Shown: positions 37,027-46,265, numbered from the stretch's first letter. The stretch is 64,000 bases of DNA from Crocinitomicaceae bacterium (GCA_016708105.1 JADJGJ010000001.1:1984001-2048000); one strand, 5' to 3'. Made by a program: numbers and translations. Notes: generated by a model not told the origin, from the letters alone.

Positions 37027-37608
37027 ATGACTTCTGATACAACGCGGACAGGCAACAATCATTTACCGACTGACCCACTGCTTTTAGTCCGTACAGGAAT
37101 AATTCTCTACATTGCAATAGCCGAAACCATTTGGACTTTCGGTATGTTTATGCGTGAAATTTATATTTCCGTCGGTACAGAACCTAAAAATATTGAGTTA
37201 TACACACGATGCACTGAATTGCTTGTTCTACTAATCAGCGTTCCTTTTGTAGCGCGATTTGTAAAAAATAAAATTAAAAAAGCATCCAAAACCAGCATAG
37301 AAAAACTTCTGATGTATATAATCTTTGTTCTAGCCGGAACCGTGCTATTAACACTACTTCATAATCATTCTTTAATCTATTTATATCCAAAGAAATATTG
37401 GGATAATTTGACTGCTTACCAAACGCATCTTCAATCCATTAAAAATTCACCATGGTTACAATACTACTTTGAACTCGTGAAGTACATAATATGGGTATCC
37501 TGTTTATGCCAAGTCGAAATAAATCAACTTAAGACACGTTACAAAATAGAAATAATAAAATTATTGCGTTATTTTGGTGGTACTAATAATGGTTTCCGAC
37601 ATTCCTAA
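37027..37608 (+). CDS. Membrane protein of unknown function
   Basis: 193 residues with three to four hydrophobic segments (LLLVRTGIILYIAIAETIWT, LLVLLISVPFVARFV, LLMYIIFVLAGTVLLTLL, YYFELVKYIIWVSCLC). No recognised motif. It starts a group of four genes (37027-39727) between the SGNH hydrolase and panB that has no housekeeping function and may be an accessory insertion. Confidence 0.68.
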   Translation: MTSDTTRTGNNHLPTDPLLLVRTGIILYIAIAETIWTFGMFMREIYISVGTEPKNIELYTRCTELLVLLISVPFVARFVKNKIKKASKTSIEKLLMYIIFVLAGTVLLTLLHNHSLIYLYPKKYWDNLTAYQTHLQSIKNSPWLQYYFELVKYIIWVSCLCQVEINQLKTRYKIEIIKLLRYFGGTNNGFRHS

Positions 37609-37626
37609 CAATTAAAAATGATAAGA

Positions 37627-38616
37627 ATGAAAAAGCATTTACTCATCTCAGCAATTTGTATTGGACTGACAACGGTTTTTAACTTGACAAATGCCCAGAC
37701 GACAAATTATGTTTTAAACTTCAACGGTGGCAATAATTATGTTGATTTAGGCAATGCCTTTGGAAGTAATATCCGCAGTATTGAATTTTGGTTCAAGCCC
37801 AATATAAACACCTGGAACAGACCCTTAGTTATAAGAGCAATGAATATGGCTTATAAGAGGGGAATGGACAGGTTGGTTGGGGCAATTTATTTTGTGCGTG
37901 ACCATGGTGTCCTTCACGAAATAAAAACCAATGACATTTTTTGGGATGCTGGCACCTGGTATCACGTTTGCGGAACAATTGATGAAAGCACAGGAATGAA
38001 ACTTTACATAAACGGAATTTTACAAAGCCAAACCGACCCTACATGCACCAATCCAATCCCATCAAGCGGAGAAATTACCGCAATTGGAACTTGGGGTGAT
38101 GCTTTTGTCCGCAATTACAATGGACAAATTGACGAACTCCGTTTTTGGAACCGCTCATTATCTCAGACAGAAATACAATCTAAAATGTGTTACTGGCTAA
38201 CGCCTGCAAATGAAACTGGACTTGTCGGCTACTGGAAAATGAATGAGGGTAGCGGTTCTACAATTATTGATGCTACTTCTGGCTCTAACAATGGCACAGT
38301 AATAAGCGCAACTTTCATTCAAGACAGTCTTTGCTTTAGTGGATATTTTTCCGGCAATGAAGAAAATAATCAAACGAATACCTCCATTTTCCCTAACCCA
38401 TTTTCCTTGCAGACAACTCTGTGGACATCGGACCAGTTGCAAAACGCAGCGCTCTATATAGTGAACGTTAACGGACAGACAGTAAAAGAAATAAAAAACA
38501 TCAACGGGCAGACAGTCATTCTCTCTCGCGAAAATCTCGCAAGCGGGCTGTATTTCGCAAGGTTGACACAAGACAATCAGGTAATCGCAACATTCAAAAT
38601 CGTAATCACCGACTGA
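37627..38616 (+). CDS. Secreted LamG/concanavalin-like protein with T9SS type A sorting domain
   Basis: 329 residues from the ATG at 37627, which heads a clean signal peptide (MKKHLLISAICIGLTTVFNL...NAQ); an in-frame ATG at 37618 adds three residues. Residues ~25-220 form a LamG-like lectin domain (YVDLGNAFGSNIRSIEFWFKP, WYHVCGTIDESTGMKLYING, GQIDELRFWNRSLSQTEI, GLVGYWKMNEGSGSTIIDAT). The C-terminal ~70 residues are a type A T9SS domain (IFPNPFSLQTTLWT...NLASGLYFARLTQDNQVIATFKIVI). It is probably surface-exposed and carbohydrate-binding. Confidence 0.88.
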   Translation: MKKHLLISAICIGLTTVFNLTNAQTTNYVLNFNGGNNYVDLGNAFGSNIRSIEFWFKPNINTWNRPLVIRAMNMAYKRGMDRLVGAIYFVRDHGVLHEIKTNDIFWDAGTWYHVCGTIDESTGMKLYINGILQSQTDPTCTNPIPSSGEITAIGTWGDAFVRNYNGQIDELRFWNRSLSQTEIQSKMCYWLTPANETGLVGYWKMNEGSGSTIIDATSGSNNGTVISATFIQDSLCFSGYFSGNEENNQTNTSIFPNPFSLQTTLWTSDQLQNAALYIVNVNGQTVKEIKNINGQTVILSRENLASGLYFARLTQDNQVIATFKIVITD

Positions 38617-38669
38617 CAAATTGTAATTCGCACAGTGTAGAGTTGAGCGTATAAATATACAACAGAACT

Positions 38670-39224
38670 ATGGATTATTTAAAAAGCAATTACAATATCA
38701 TCTCAACAATAATGTTCTTGTTGGCAATTGTACTTGCTCACATTTTTGCAACCAATAACTACGACTGGACAAAAAATACAATCAGCGACTTGGGGTCGCA
38801 AGGTTATGACAGAAAGTATATCATGCAGTTTGGCTTTTTAGCTTTTGGACTGACATTATCAGCGGGTATTTTATTCAACGGATTGACATGGCGGACAGCC
38901 CCATTATTATTTTATGGACTTTGTATCGCCTTAACGGGTGTATTCTGTAGCAAACCATTTTCTGATCTTGATACTTATTCTGAAACACAATCAACAATCC
39001 ATTCTATTCTTGCACAATCAGCCGGCGTGGCATTTAGTGTTGGCATTTTAACGCAAATAATTTTTTCGGCTGATAATAATTTAAAATATGTTCACCTTAC
39101 CTTCTTTATCCTTGTAATTGCCCTTTCAGCAAGCTTTGGACTATTTAAAAATTACCAAGGAATTTCACAGCGATTTCTATATTTAATAAGTTTTATTTGG
39201 CTAATAAAATATTATAAACCTTGA
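38670..39224 (+). CDS. DUF998-family membrane protein
   Basis: 184 residues with five to six transmembrane helices. The segment NNYDWTKNTISDLGSQGYDRKYIMQFGFLAFGL matches the DUF998 pattern (N..S.LG...... after the first helix). Its function is unknown. The next gene begins two bases after the stop, suggesting a two-gene unit of small membrane proteins. Confidence 0.82.
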   Translation: MDYLKSNYNIISTIMFLLAIVLAHIFATNNYDWTKNTISDLGSQGYDRKYIMQFGFLAFGLTLSAGILFNGLTWRTAPLLFYGLCIALTGVFCSKPFSDLDTYSETQSTIHSILAQSAGVAFSVGILTQIIFSADNNLKYVHLTFFILVIALSASFGLFKNYQGISQRFLYLISFIWLIKYYKP

Positions 39225-39226
39225 CG

Positions 39227-39727
39227 ATGAAGCAAAGCTTATTCAAAAAATATTTGCTTAATTGTTTCCTGTTGACAATACCTATTTTAATTTGGAACAT
39301 TGTCTTAACGAACAAACTACCCAAGGATTTTCAGCCTGAAGTATTTTGGAATGACATCCCAAATTATTTGACTTATGGAGAAAATATTTCAAGGATCATG
39401 GTGTTCATTCTAACATTTCTGATGCCTTTAAATATTTTAACTCATACACAGAAGAAGGGGTTGATATTATATTTAGTTGGGACAATCTTTTACTTTGCCT
39501 CTTGGATTTTCTTGATATATTTCCCTGAAAGTTGGTGGAGCAATCATATCATAGGTTTCATGGCTCCTGCATATACGCCAATATTATGGCTGGCGGGAAT
39601 TGGATTAATTGGAAATTCCTATTTATTTAATTTGCCATTTAACCGCTGGATATTTTTTTCAGTAATAATTTTTTTCATGGCTTTTCATAATTATCATGCC
39701 CTGATCGTTTATTTGAGAACTCATTAA
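39227..39727 (+). CDS. Small membrane protein of unknown function
   Basis: 166 residues from the ATG at 39227 (a TTG at 39221 would overlap the upstream stop). Four to five hydrophobic segments, for example LNCFLLTIPILIWNIVL, ILTFLMPLNIL, LILYLVGTIFYFASWIFLIY and WIFFSVIIFFMAFH. No family recognised. It is probably co-transcribed with the DUF998 gene. The 227 bases after it, up to panB, show only a -7 promoter element. Confidence 0.7.
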   Translation: MKQSLFKKYLLNCFLLTIPILIWNIVLTNKLPKDFQPEVFWNDIPNYLTYGENISRIMVFILTFLMPLNILTHTQKKGLILYLVGTIFYFASWIFLIYFPESWWSNHIIGFMAPAYTPILWLAGIGLIGNSYLFNLPFNRWIFFSVIIFFMAFHNYHALIVYLRTH

Positions 39728-39930
39728 TCAAGAGAATGAGTTTTAAATAAATAAAAAACAAGGCAATCACATTTGCAAAAAAATATCACAGCAAGCAGAG
39801 AACAAAAGCTCTTAAATCAACAATGGCAAACGCCAAGTACTTGGTGTGGGTTAATGATACTTAAGTAGCTTCCTCATCTTTATAGTACGAGCATACACCA
39901 AAAAAACACCCAATAATAAACCTGAATACC

Positions 39931-39938
39931 TACCTTTG
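39931..39938 (+). promoter_or_regulatory. -7 promoter element for panB
   Basis: TACCTTTG, 16 bases before the panB ATG. It would drive panB, the pseudouridine synthase gene and rlmD, which are closely packed. Confidence 0.45.
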
Positions 39939-39954
39939 GGCCAAAATCAATTTT

Positions 39955-40770
39955 ATGTCAGTTCATAGTGATGTTAAAAAAGTGACCACGCACACCTTGC
40001 TTGAAATGAAATTCAAGGGTGAAAAAATTTCAATGCTCACAGGGTATGATTATTCCATGGCGCGCATTCTGGATGAAGCGGGTATTGATGTGATACTTGT
40101 TGGAGATTCAGCATCCAATGTGATGGCGGGTCATGAAACCACTTTGCCTATTACGCTGGATCAAATGATTTATCACGCGGCATCCGTTATCAGAGCAATT
40201 AACAGGGCACTAGTTGTGGTAGATCTTCCATTCGGATCATACCAGGGAAATTCGCGGTCAGCACTTGACAGTGCAATTCGCATCATGAAAGAAGCAGGAG
40301 CTCACGCTGTGAAATTAGAAGGCGGACGTGAAATCAAAGAATCCGTTGAGCGTATTCTTACAGCCGGTATTCCGGTAATGGGACATTTGGGATTAACGCC
40401 ACAATCCATTTATAAATTTGGCACATACAGTGTTCGTGCGAAAGAGGAAGAAGAAGCGAGAGTATTAATTGAAGATGCAAAAATTTTAGAGGCAGCCGGA
40501 TGTTTTGCCTTGGTGCTTGAAAAAATTCCTGCAAAACTTGCAGCTACTGTCTCACAGGAAATTAAAATTCCCGTGATTGGTATTGGTGCAGGTTCAGGTG
40601 TTGATGGTCAGGTATTGGTAAGTCATGATATGCTTGGTATCAACAATGAATTCAATCCCCGATTTTTGCGCAAATACAATAATCTGCACAATGAAATGCT
40701 CAAATCATTCAAACAATATATTGCAGATGTGCGCAGCCGTAATTTTCCAAATGAGAACGAACAGTATTAG
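39955..40770 (+). CDS. panB: 3-methyl-2-oxobutanoate hydroxymethyltransferase
   Basis: First enzyme of pantothenate synthesis: transfers a hydroxymethyl group from methylene-tetrahydrofolate to alpha-ketoisovalerate. 271 residues with GYDYSMARILDEAGIDVILVGDSASNVM (metal-binding Asp), VVDLPFGSYQ, AVKLEGG, GIPVMGHLGLTPQS and IPVIGIGAGSGVDGQVLV. A TIM barrel of the normal family length. Starts an operon with an RluA-type synthase three bases downstream. Confidence 0.97.
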   Translation: MSVHSDVKKVTTHTLLEMKFKGEKISMLTGYDYSMARILDEAGIDVILVGDSASNVMAGHETTLPITLDQMIYHAASVIRAINRALVVVDLPFGSYQGNSRSALDSAIRIMKEAGAHAVKLEGGREIKESVERILTAGIPVMGHLGLTPQSIYKFGTYSVRAKEEEEARVLIEDAKILEAAGCFALVLEKIPAKLAATVSQEIKIPVIGIGAGSGVDGQVLVSHDMLGINNEFNPRFLRKYNNLHNEMLKSFKQYIADVRSRNFPNENEQY

Positions 40771-40773
40771 CAC

Positions 40774-41472
40774 ATGTCATTGGAAATTCTTTACGAAGAC
40801 AATCACATCATAGCAGTAAATAAAAAAGGCGGTGACATTGTACAAGGAGATAAAACCGGTGACCGCACGCTGGGTGATGATGTCAAAGCCTATATCAAAG
40901 AGAAATATAAAAAGCCGGGCGATGTTTTTCTCGGCACGGTGCATCGCATTGACCGGCCAACAACAGGTATTGTTCTGTTTGCACGCACCAGTAAAGCATT
41001 GGAGCGTTTGAATAAAATGTTTCAAACCAAAGAAATTCAAAAAACTTATTGGGCTGTTACTGAAAATCCACCACCTACGCAGCAAGGAACATTGATTCAT
41101 TATCTCACACGCAACGAAAAACAGAACAAAAGTTATCCGCACGCCACAGAAATAAAAGACAGTAAAAAAGCTGAGTTGAATTATTATTACGAGGGAAAAT
41201 CAAATCATTACTTTTTTATTCGTATTGAACCAATCACCGGCAGACATCATCAAATTAGAGTGCAATTATCAGCCATTGGATGCGTGATAAAAGGAGATTT
41301 AAAATACGGTGCACGACGCTCAAATCCAGATGGTTCAATTCATTTGCATGCACAAAAAGTTGTATTCATTCATCCGGTTTCTAAAGAAGAAATTGTGATA
41401 AACGCCCCGGCACCTAATGAACCAAACTGGAACGAATTTAACCGCGTGATGCATCAAAAAAATCTGAATTAA
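40774..41472 (+). CDS. RluA-family RNA pseudouridine synthase
   Basis: 232 residues without an S4 domain. The catalytic motif is GTVHRIDRPTTGIVLFARTSKAL (HRLDxxTSG-like, catalytic Asp), with ITGRHHQIRVQLSAIGCVIKGDLKYG further on. It converts uridine to pseudouridine in tRNA or rRNA; target not determinable. It sits between panB and rlmD; its TAA shares a base with the rlmD ATG (TAATG), indicating coupling to another RNA-modification enzyme. Confidence 0.94.
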   Translation: MSLEILYEDNHIIAVNKKGGDIVQGDKTGDRTLGDDVKAYIKEKYKKPGDVFLGTVHRIDRPTTGIVLFARTSKALERLNKMFQTKEIQKTYWAVTENPPPTQQGTLIHYLTRNEKQNKSYPHATEIKDSKKAELNYYYEGKSNHYFFIRIEPITGRHHQIRVQLSAIGCVIKGDLKYGARRSNPDGSIHLHAQKVVFIHPVSKEEIVINAPAPNEPNWNEFNRVMHQKNLN

Positions 41473-42911
41473 TGAAAAGAGCAGATGTCATAGAAATTGA
41501 AATTACAGGCTATGCTTTTGGCGGTATGGGTATTGGTAAAGTTGAAACCGCTGAAGGTAATTTCATTGTGTTTGTAGAGAATGCTATTCCAGGTCAACTT
41601 GTTAAAACACGTATCGCAAAAAAAAGAAAAAATTTTGCCGAAGGAAAATTACTTGAAGTACTGCGTAAGTCTAAAGATGAACGCAGCGATTTACCTTATC
41701 AACCGGTATCAGGCGCACCATATATTTTTCTGCCCATTGAAAAGCAACGAGAGTACAAAAAAATTTCTACCCTTGATCAATACATCCGCATTGGCGGAAT
41801 AAAAAATATTGATTCAATTTTTGATGAGTATATTGCCTCACCGGCTGATTTTAATTACCGGAATAAAATGGAATACTCCTTCTCTTCCATTCGGCAAGAT
41901 TTAATTACCGGTGAAGAAGAAGATGATGCCTTTGCCTTGGGTTTTAAAACACGAGGCACCTGGTGGAAAGTAGAAAATCTTGACCAAGAATCTGGTCTTT
42001 TTGATCAAGAGCTTGAAACAAAACTGAAAGAAATCAGACTGTATTTATTCAACACAAAACTTCCTGCATGGCATCCACCAAAAAAACTTGGATTCTATAG
42101 ACATTTAGTTGTGCGCAAATCGTTTGATCAAAATCAATTGCTAATAAATCTTGTCACCTCATCACAGGGTATTGAACAATTTGAGCGCGCGTCATTTTCA
42201 CAATTCATGCAACAATTATTGGGTAGTCGTTTAGCAGGCTTACAGCATACAGTGAATGATGATGTTGCAGATCGGTCTAAAATTGAAAATGGAGAAAATC
42301 AATTATTATTTGGGAAACCTGTTGTAACAGAAAAAATTTTAGGACTTGAGTTTGAAATCAGCATGGAAAGTTTTTTTCAAACCAATCCCAAAAGTGCGGA
42401 ATTATTATACAACAAGGCAATTGATTACGTGGTTGCACAATCTAAACCTGAAGGAAGTTTATTGCTTGATTTATTCTGTGGTACCGGCACCATTGGTCAG
42501 GTCATTGCATCGCGATTAGATCATGTGCATGTTGTTGGCGTTGATATAGTGGAGCAAGCCATAGAAGATGCAAAACGAAACGCAAAACGAAATAATATTC
42601 CGAACATTCGTTTTTTTGCTGAAGACGCCGGAAAATTTTTACAACACCATCCTGAGTTCAACGGTAAAATTCACACCATAGTGTTGGATCCTCCTCGCGC
42701 AGGAATTGCGCCTAAAACACTCAATCGCGTAATTGAATTGGGTGCTAATCAAATCGTCTACATCTCATGTAATCCATCAACCCAGGCACGTGATGCTAAA
42801 ACTTTGCTTGATGCCGGATATCAATTAGAAAAAATTTCTCTGGTTGATCAGTTTCCACACACCGCTCACATTGAAGCAGTGGCTTTGTTTGCTAAGGACT
42901 TTAGGGGTTAG
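41472..42911 (+). CDS. rlmD: 23S rRNA (uracil-C5)-methyltransferase RlmD/RumA family
   Basis: 479 residues: an N-terminal TRAM domain (IEIEITGYAFGGMGIGKV...), then a SAM methyltransferase domain with LLDLFCGTGTIGQVIASRL, LDPPRAGIAPKTLNRVIELG and VYISCNPSTQARDAKTL, which contains the catalytic Cys. Family members methylate U1939, U747 or tRNA U54; the exact site is not readable. The final four codons including the TAG stop (ending FRG) belong to the G-rich repeat that begins the minisatellite region. Confidence 0.93.
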   Translation: MKRADVIEIEITGYAFGGMGIGKVETAEGNFIVFVENAIPGQLVKTRIAKKRKNFAEGKLLEVLRKSKDERSDLPYQPVSGAPYIFLPIEKQREYKKISTLDQYIRIGGIKNIDSIFDEYIASPADFNYRNKMEYSFSSIRQDLITGEEEDDAFALGFKTRGTWWKVENLDQESGLFDQELETKLKEIRLYLFNTKLPAWHPPKKLGFYRHLVVRKSFDQNQLLINLVTSSQGIEQFERASFSQFMQQLLGSRLAGLQHTVNDDVADRSKIENGENQLLFGKPVVTEKILGLEFEISMESFFQTNPKSAELLYNKAIDYVVAQSKPEGSLLLDLFCGTGTIGQVIASRLDHVHVVGVDIVEQAIEDAKRNAKRNNIPNIRFFAEDAGKFLQHHPEFNGKIHTIVLDPPRAGIAPKTLNRVIELGANQIVYISCNPSTQARDAKTLLDAGYQLEKISLVDQFPHTAHIEAVALFAKDFRG

Positions 42912-42962
42912 GACTTAGGGGTTAGGACTTAGGGGTTAGCTATTAGGGATTAGTTATTAGGA
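42901..42962. repeat. G-rich TTAGGGG/TTAGGACT tract at the rlmD stop codon
   Basis: About three copies of TTAGGGGTTAGGACTTAGG-type sequence, then TTAGCTATTAGGGATTAG. The rlmD stop TAG (42909-42911) lies inside it. The tract is the reverse complement of the CCTAACCCCTAAGTCCTAA part of the adjacent array, so the junction at 42903-43024 can fold into a long hairpin. Confidence 0.85.
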
Positions 42963-42965
42963 CAT

Positions 42966-44243
42966 AGAATTGAGGCATTGAATACATTGACCATTTTTTC
43001 CCTAACCCCTAAGTCCTAATCCCCAACACCTACGAACTAGCATGACGCCTGAAATACATTGACCATTTTTTTCCTAACCCCTAAGTCCTAATCCCCAACA
43101 CCTACGAACTAGCATGACGCCTGAAATACATTGACCATTTTTCCCTAACCCCTAAGTCCTAATCCCCAACACCTACGAACTAGCATGACGCCTGAAATAC
43201 ATTGACCATTTTTCCCTAACCCCTAAGTCCTAATCCCCAACACCTACGAACTAGCATGACGCCTGAAATACGTTGACCATTTTTCCCTAACCCCTAAGTC
43301 CTAATCCCTAACACCTACGAACTAGCATGACGCCTGAAATACGTTGACCATTTTTCCCTAACCCCTAAGTCCTAATCCCCAACACATACGAACTAGCATG
43401 ACGCCTGAAATACGTTGACCATTTTTCCCTAACACCTAAGTCCTAATCCCCAACACCTACGAACTAGCATGACGCCTGAAATACGTTGACCATTTTTCCC
43501 TAACCCCTAAGTCCTAATCCCCAACACCTACGAACTAGCATGACGCCTGAAATACATTGACCATTTTTCCCTAACCCCTAAGTCCTAATCCCCAACACCT
43601 ACGAACTAGCATGACGCCTGAAATACATTGACCATTTTTTCCCTAACCCCTAAGTCCTAATCCCCAACACCTACGAACTAGCATGACGCCTGAAATACAT
43701 TGACCATTTTTTCCCTAACACCCAGGTCCTAATCCCCAACACCTACGAACTAGCATGACGCCTGAAATACATTGACCATTTTTCCCCTAACACCTAAGTC
43801 CTAATCCCCAACACCTGCGAACTAGCATGACGCCTGAAATACGTTGACCATTTTTCCCTAACCCCTAAGTCCTAATCCCCAACACCTACGAACTAGCATG
43901 ACGCCTGAAATACATTGACCATTTTTCCTAATCCCTAAGTCCTAATCCCCAACACCTACGAACTAGCATGACGCCTGAAATACATTGACCATTTTTCCCT
44001 AACCCCTAAGTCCTAATCCCCAACACCTACGAACTAGCATGACGCCTGAAATACATTGACCATTTTTTCCTAACACCAAGGTCCTAATCCCCAACACCTA
44101 CGAACTAGCATGACGCCTGAAATACATTGACCATTTTTCCCCTAACACCTAAGTCCTAATCCCCAACACCTGCGAACTAGCATGACGCCTGAAATACGTT
44201 GACCATTTTTTCCCCTAACCCCTAAGTCCTAATCCCTAACACC
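42966..44243. repeat. 71-bp minisatellite, 17 full copies plus a degenerate first copy
   Basis: The sequence CATGACGCCTGAAATAC recurs at 43041, 43113, 43184, 43255, 43326, 43397, 43468, 43539, 43610, 43682, 43754, 43826, 43897, 43967, 44038, 44109 and 44181, giving periods of 70-72 bases. Each unit has three parts: a C-rich segment CCTAACCCCTAAGTCCTAAT, a middle CCCCAACACCTACGAACTAG, and CATTGACCATTTTT with an A/G variant (CATTG or CGTTG). Copies are over 90% identical. It fills the ~1.37-kb gap between rlmD and the ureohydrolase gene and contains no gene. Length is not a multiple of three. Confidence 0.97.
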
Positions 44244-44251
44244 TAAATCCT

Positions 44252-44259
44252 TACCTTTG
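44252..44259 (+). promoter_or_regulatory. -7 promoter element for the ureohydrolase gene
   Basis: TACCTTTG, 19 bases before the ATG at 44279, immediately after the last array unit. The -33 region would fall within the repeat, so array changes could affect this promoter. Confidence 0.5.
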
Positions 44260-44278
44260 CACCAACAAAACGAACCAC

Positions 44279-45307
44279 ATGTCAAACGAATTTAATCCTA
44301 ACTCAGCGGCACTAGAATCTGCCGGTATTTTTGGTTTGCCTTTTTCGGCAGACGAATCTCAAATCATTATCATTCCCGTTCCGTGGGAAGTTACGGTAAG
44401 CTATGGAGGCGGAACAGCAGCCGGACCGCAAGCAGTATTTGATGCATCCATGCAAGTAGATTTATATCATCATGATTTTCCTGAATTATGGAAAAAAGGA
44501 ATTTACATGGATGAAATTCCGCAAGACTTGATCACATTGAGTGAGTCACTTCGCCCTGAAGCTGAAAAAATAATTGAGGCCATTGGAAAAGGAATAGATG
44601 TTGAAAATGATCCCTCATTAAAAATTTCATACAAAGTGGTGAATATCGGATGTGAGAAAATGATTAGCTGGGTGAAAGAGCGTTCTGCCTATTGGAAAGA
44701 AAAAGGAAAAACAGTTGGCTTAATAGGTGGCGATCACAGCACACCACTCGGTTACTTGCAATATCTGGGAGAAAAAAACAGCGAATTTGGTGTACTGGTT
44801 TTAGATGCACATTATGATTTGCGCAAAGCTTACGAAGGCTTCACGTATTCACACGCTTCTATCTTTTACAATGCGTTGCAATTGGTTCCGCAAATAAAAA
44901 AATTAGTTCAGGTTGGCATCCGTGATTATTGTGAAGAAGAAAAAAACTATGCACTCAGTCAGGGAAACAGAGTTTTCACTTACTTTGATCGTGAAGTGAG
45001 AAAAAGTATTTTCAAAGGAAAAAATTGGGATCAATTATGTCATGAAATTGTTGCACAATTGCCTCAGAAAGTATTTGTTTCAGTAGACATTGACGGCTTT
45101 GATCCAAAACTTTGTCCAAATACCGGAACACCGGTTGCCGGCGGTTTGGAGTATGAAGAAGGCATGCATCTCTTCAATGTTTTAAAAGAGAGCGGTAAAG
45201 AAATTATTGGTTTTGATTTGAATGAAGTTGCCCCCGGAGAAAGTGATTGGAATGGAAATGTAGGTGCTCGTGTACTTTTTCACTTATGCGGTTTGGCAGC
45301 AAAATAA
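44279..45307 (+). CDS. Ureohydrolase (arginase/agmatinase/formiminoglutamase family)
   Basis: A 342-residue binuclear manganese hydrolase. Metal ligands are visible in GGDHSTPLGY (His), VLDAHYDLRKAY (Asp-x-His-x-Asp) and SVDIDGFDPKLCP (Asp-x-Asp). The central GTPVAGGLEYEEG is the usual loop. Agmatinase is the most likely activity in Bacteroidota, but the AHYD loop, with DLRKAYEG instead of the common D-x-R, leaves room for another guanidino substrate. Its promoter abuts the minisatellite. The next gene, a MORN protein, is 55 bases downstream. Confidence 0.88.
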   Translation: MSNEFNPNSAALESAGIFGLPFSADESQIIIIPVPWEVTVSYGGGTAAGPQAVFDASMQVDLYHHDFPELWKKGIYMDEIPQDLITLSESLRPEAEKIIEAIGKGIDVENDPSLKISYKVVNIGCEKMISWVKERSAYWKEKGKTVGLIGGDHSTPLGYLQYLGEKNSEFGVLVLDAHYDLRKAYEGFTYSHASIFYNALQLVPQIKKLVQVGIRDYCEEEKNYALSQGNRVFTYFDREVRKSIFKGKNWDQLCHEIVAQLPQKVFVSVDIDGFDPKLCPNTGTPVAGGLEYEEGMHLFNVLKESGKEIIGFDLNEVAPGESDWNGNVGARVLFHLCGLAAK

Positions 45308-45362
45308 TTTTCAAATAGATTCAACTTAATTAAATTGTATTTATAATTAAATATCTCATGGC

Positions 45363-46265
45363 ATGAAAAAAATTTCCTTGCTCTTTATAATTCTTTTGTT
45401 TGCTGTCATTCATTTGCATGCACAAAACGACACCACCTATTTTGACAATGGAGACAAATACCTAGGTTCAGTTTCTGACGGGCTGATTAATGGTTATGGT
45501 ATTTATATCTGGGCTGATGGAGATATTTACGAAGGACAGTGGCAAGATGGAATTCAACACGGTGAAGGGAAAATGAAATGGGTTGATGGTGCAGTTTATG
45601 AAGGTTTATGGGTAAAAGGACAACGCACCGGTCATGGAAAATATTGGTGGTCTGACGGAGCATATTATGAAGGTAATTGGGTGAATGGTGAGCGCACCGG
45701 AACAGGTACTTTAAATTTTGCCAAAGGAGATGTCTATGTTGGAGAATGGAAAAACGACCGCCGCAATGGTGAAGGCACTTATACCTGGACTGATGGTGGA
45801 ATCTATAAAGGTGCTTGGGTTGAAGATAAAATGTGCGGTCTTGGAAGATACACCGATGCGTATGGCAATACTTATTACGGACAGTGGAAAGACGATGATA
45901 AAAATGGAAAAGGAACTTTTACTTGGACTGATGGGGCAAGGTATTATGGCCAGTGGGCAAATGACATGAGAAATGGAAAAGGTGAAATGAGATGGGGAAC
46001 GGGAGAAGTTTATAAAGGAGAGTGGAAAGATGATAAAATGCACGGTAAAGGTGAACATTACTGGACCAATGGTGATTTTTACAAAGGAGATTGGGTTGAA
46101 GAAGTGCGCACAGGAAAAGGAAAATTCAAATGGGGTACCGGAGAAAAATACAAAGGCTATTTTAAAAATAATTTATGTGACGGATACGGTGTGATGGTTT
46201 ACGCTGACGGTACTAAATCAAAAGGTATCTGGCGTGAAAACGCATTTTTGAGAAGCGGGAAATAG
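45363..46265 (+). CDS. Secreted MORN-repeat protein
   Basis: 300 residues: signal peptide (MKKISLLFIILLFAVIHLHAQ) then about eleven 23-residue MORN repeats of the form YEGQWQDGIQHGEGKMKWVDG, with conserved Y-x-G-x-W and G-x-G positions. Such repeats make a long beta-hairpin array that binds membranes or proteins. In contrast to the YwqK-like proteins elsewhere in this window, this one matches the classical MORN consensus. Function is unknown. It is convergent with rarA, with a six-base gap. Confidence 0.88.
   Translation: MKKISLLFIILLFAVIHLHAQNDTTYFDNGDKYLGSVSDGLINGYGIYIWADGDIYEGQWQDGIQHGEGKMKWVDGAVYEGLWVKGQRTGHGKYWWSDGAYYEGNWVNGERTGTGTLNFAKGDVYVGEWKNDRRNGEGTYTWTDGGIYKGAWVEDKMCGLGRYTDAYGNTYYGQWKDDDKNGKGTFTWTDGARYYGQWANDMRNGKGEMRWGTGEVYKGEWKDDKMHGKGEHYWTNGDFYKGDWVEEVRTGKGKFKWGTGEKYKGYFKNNLCDGYGVMVYADGTKSKGIWRENAFLRSGK

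Noticed and set aside
38197..38619. 140-codon minus-strand ORF
   Set aside because: Antisense to the LamG/T9SS gene, which has signal peptide and sorting domain in the other frame.
43041..44243. CRISPR array
   Set aside because: The whole 71-base unit is repeated, with no unique spacers between short repeats, and no cas genes occur in the window.
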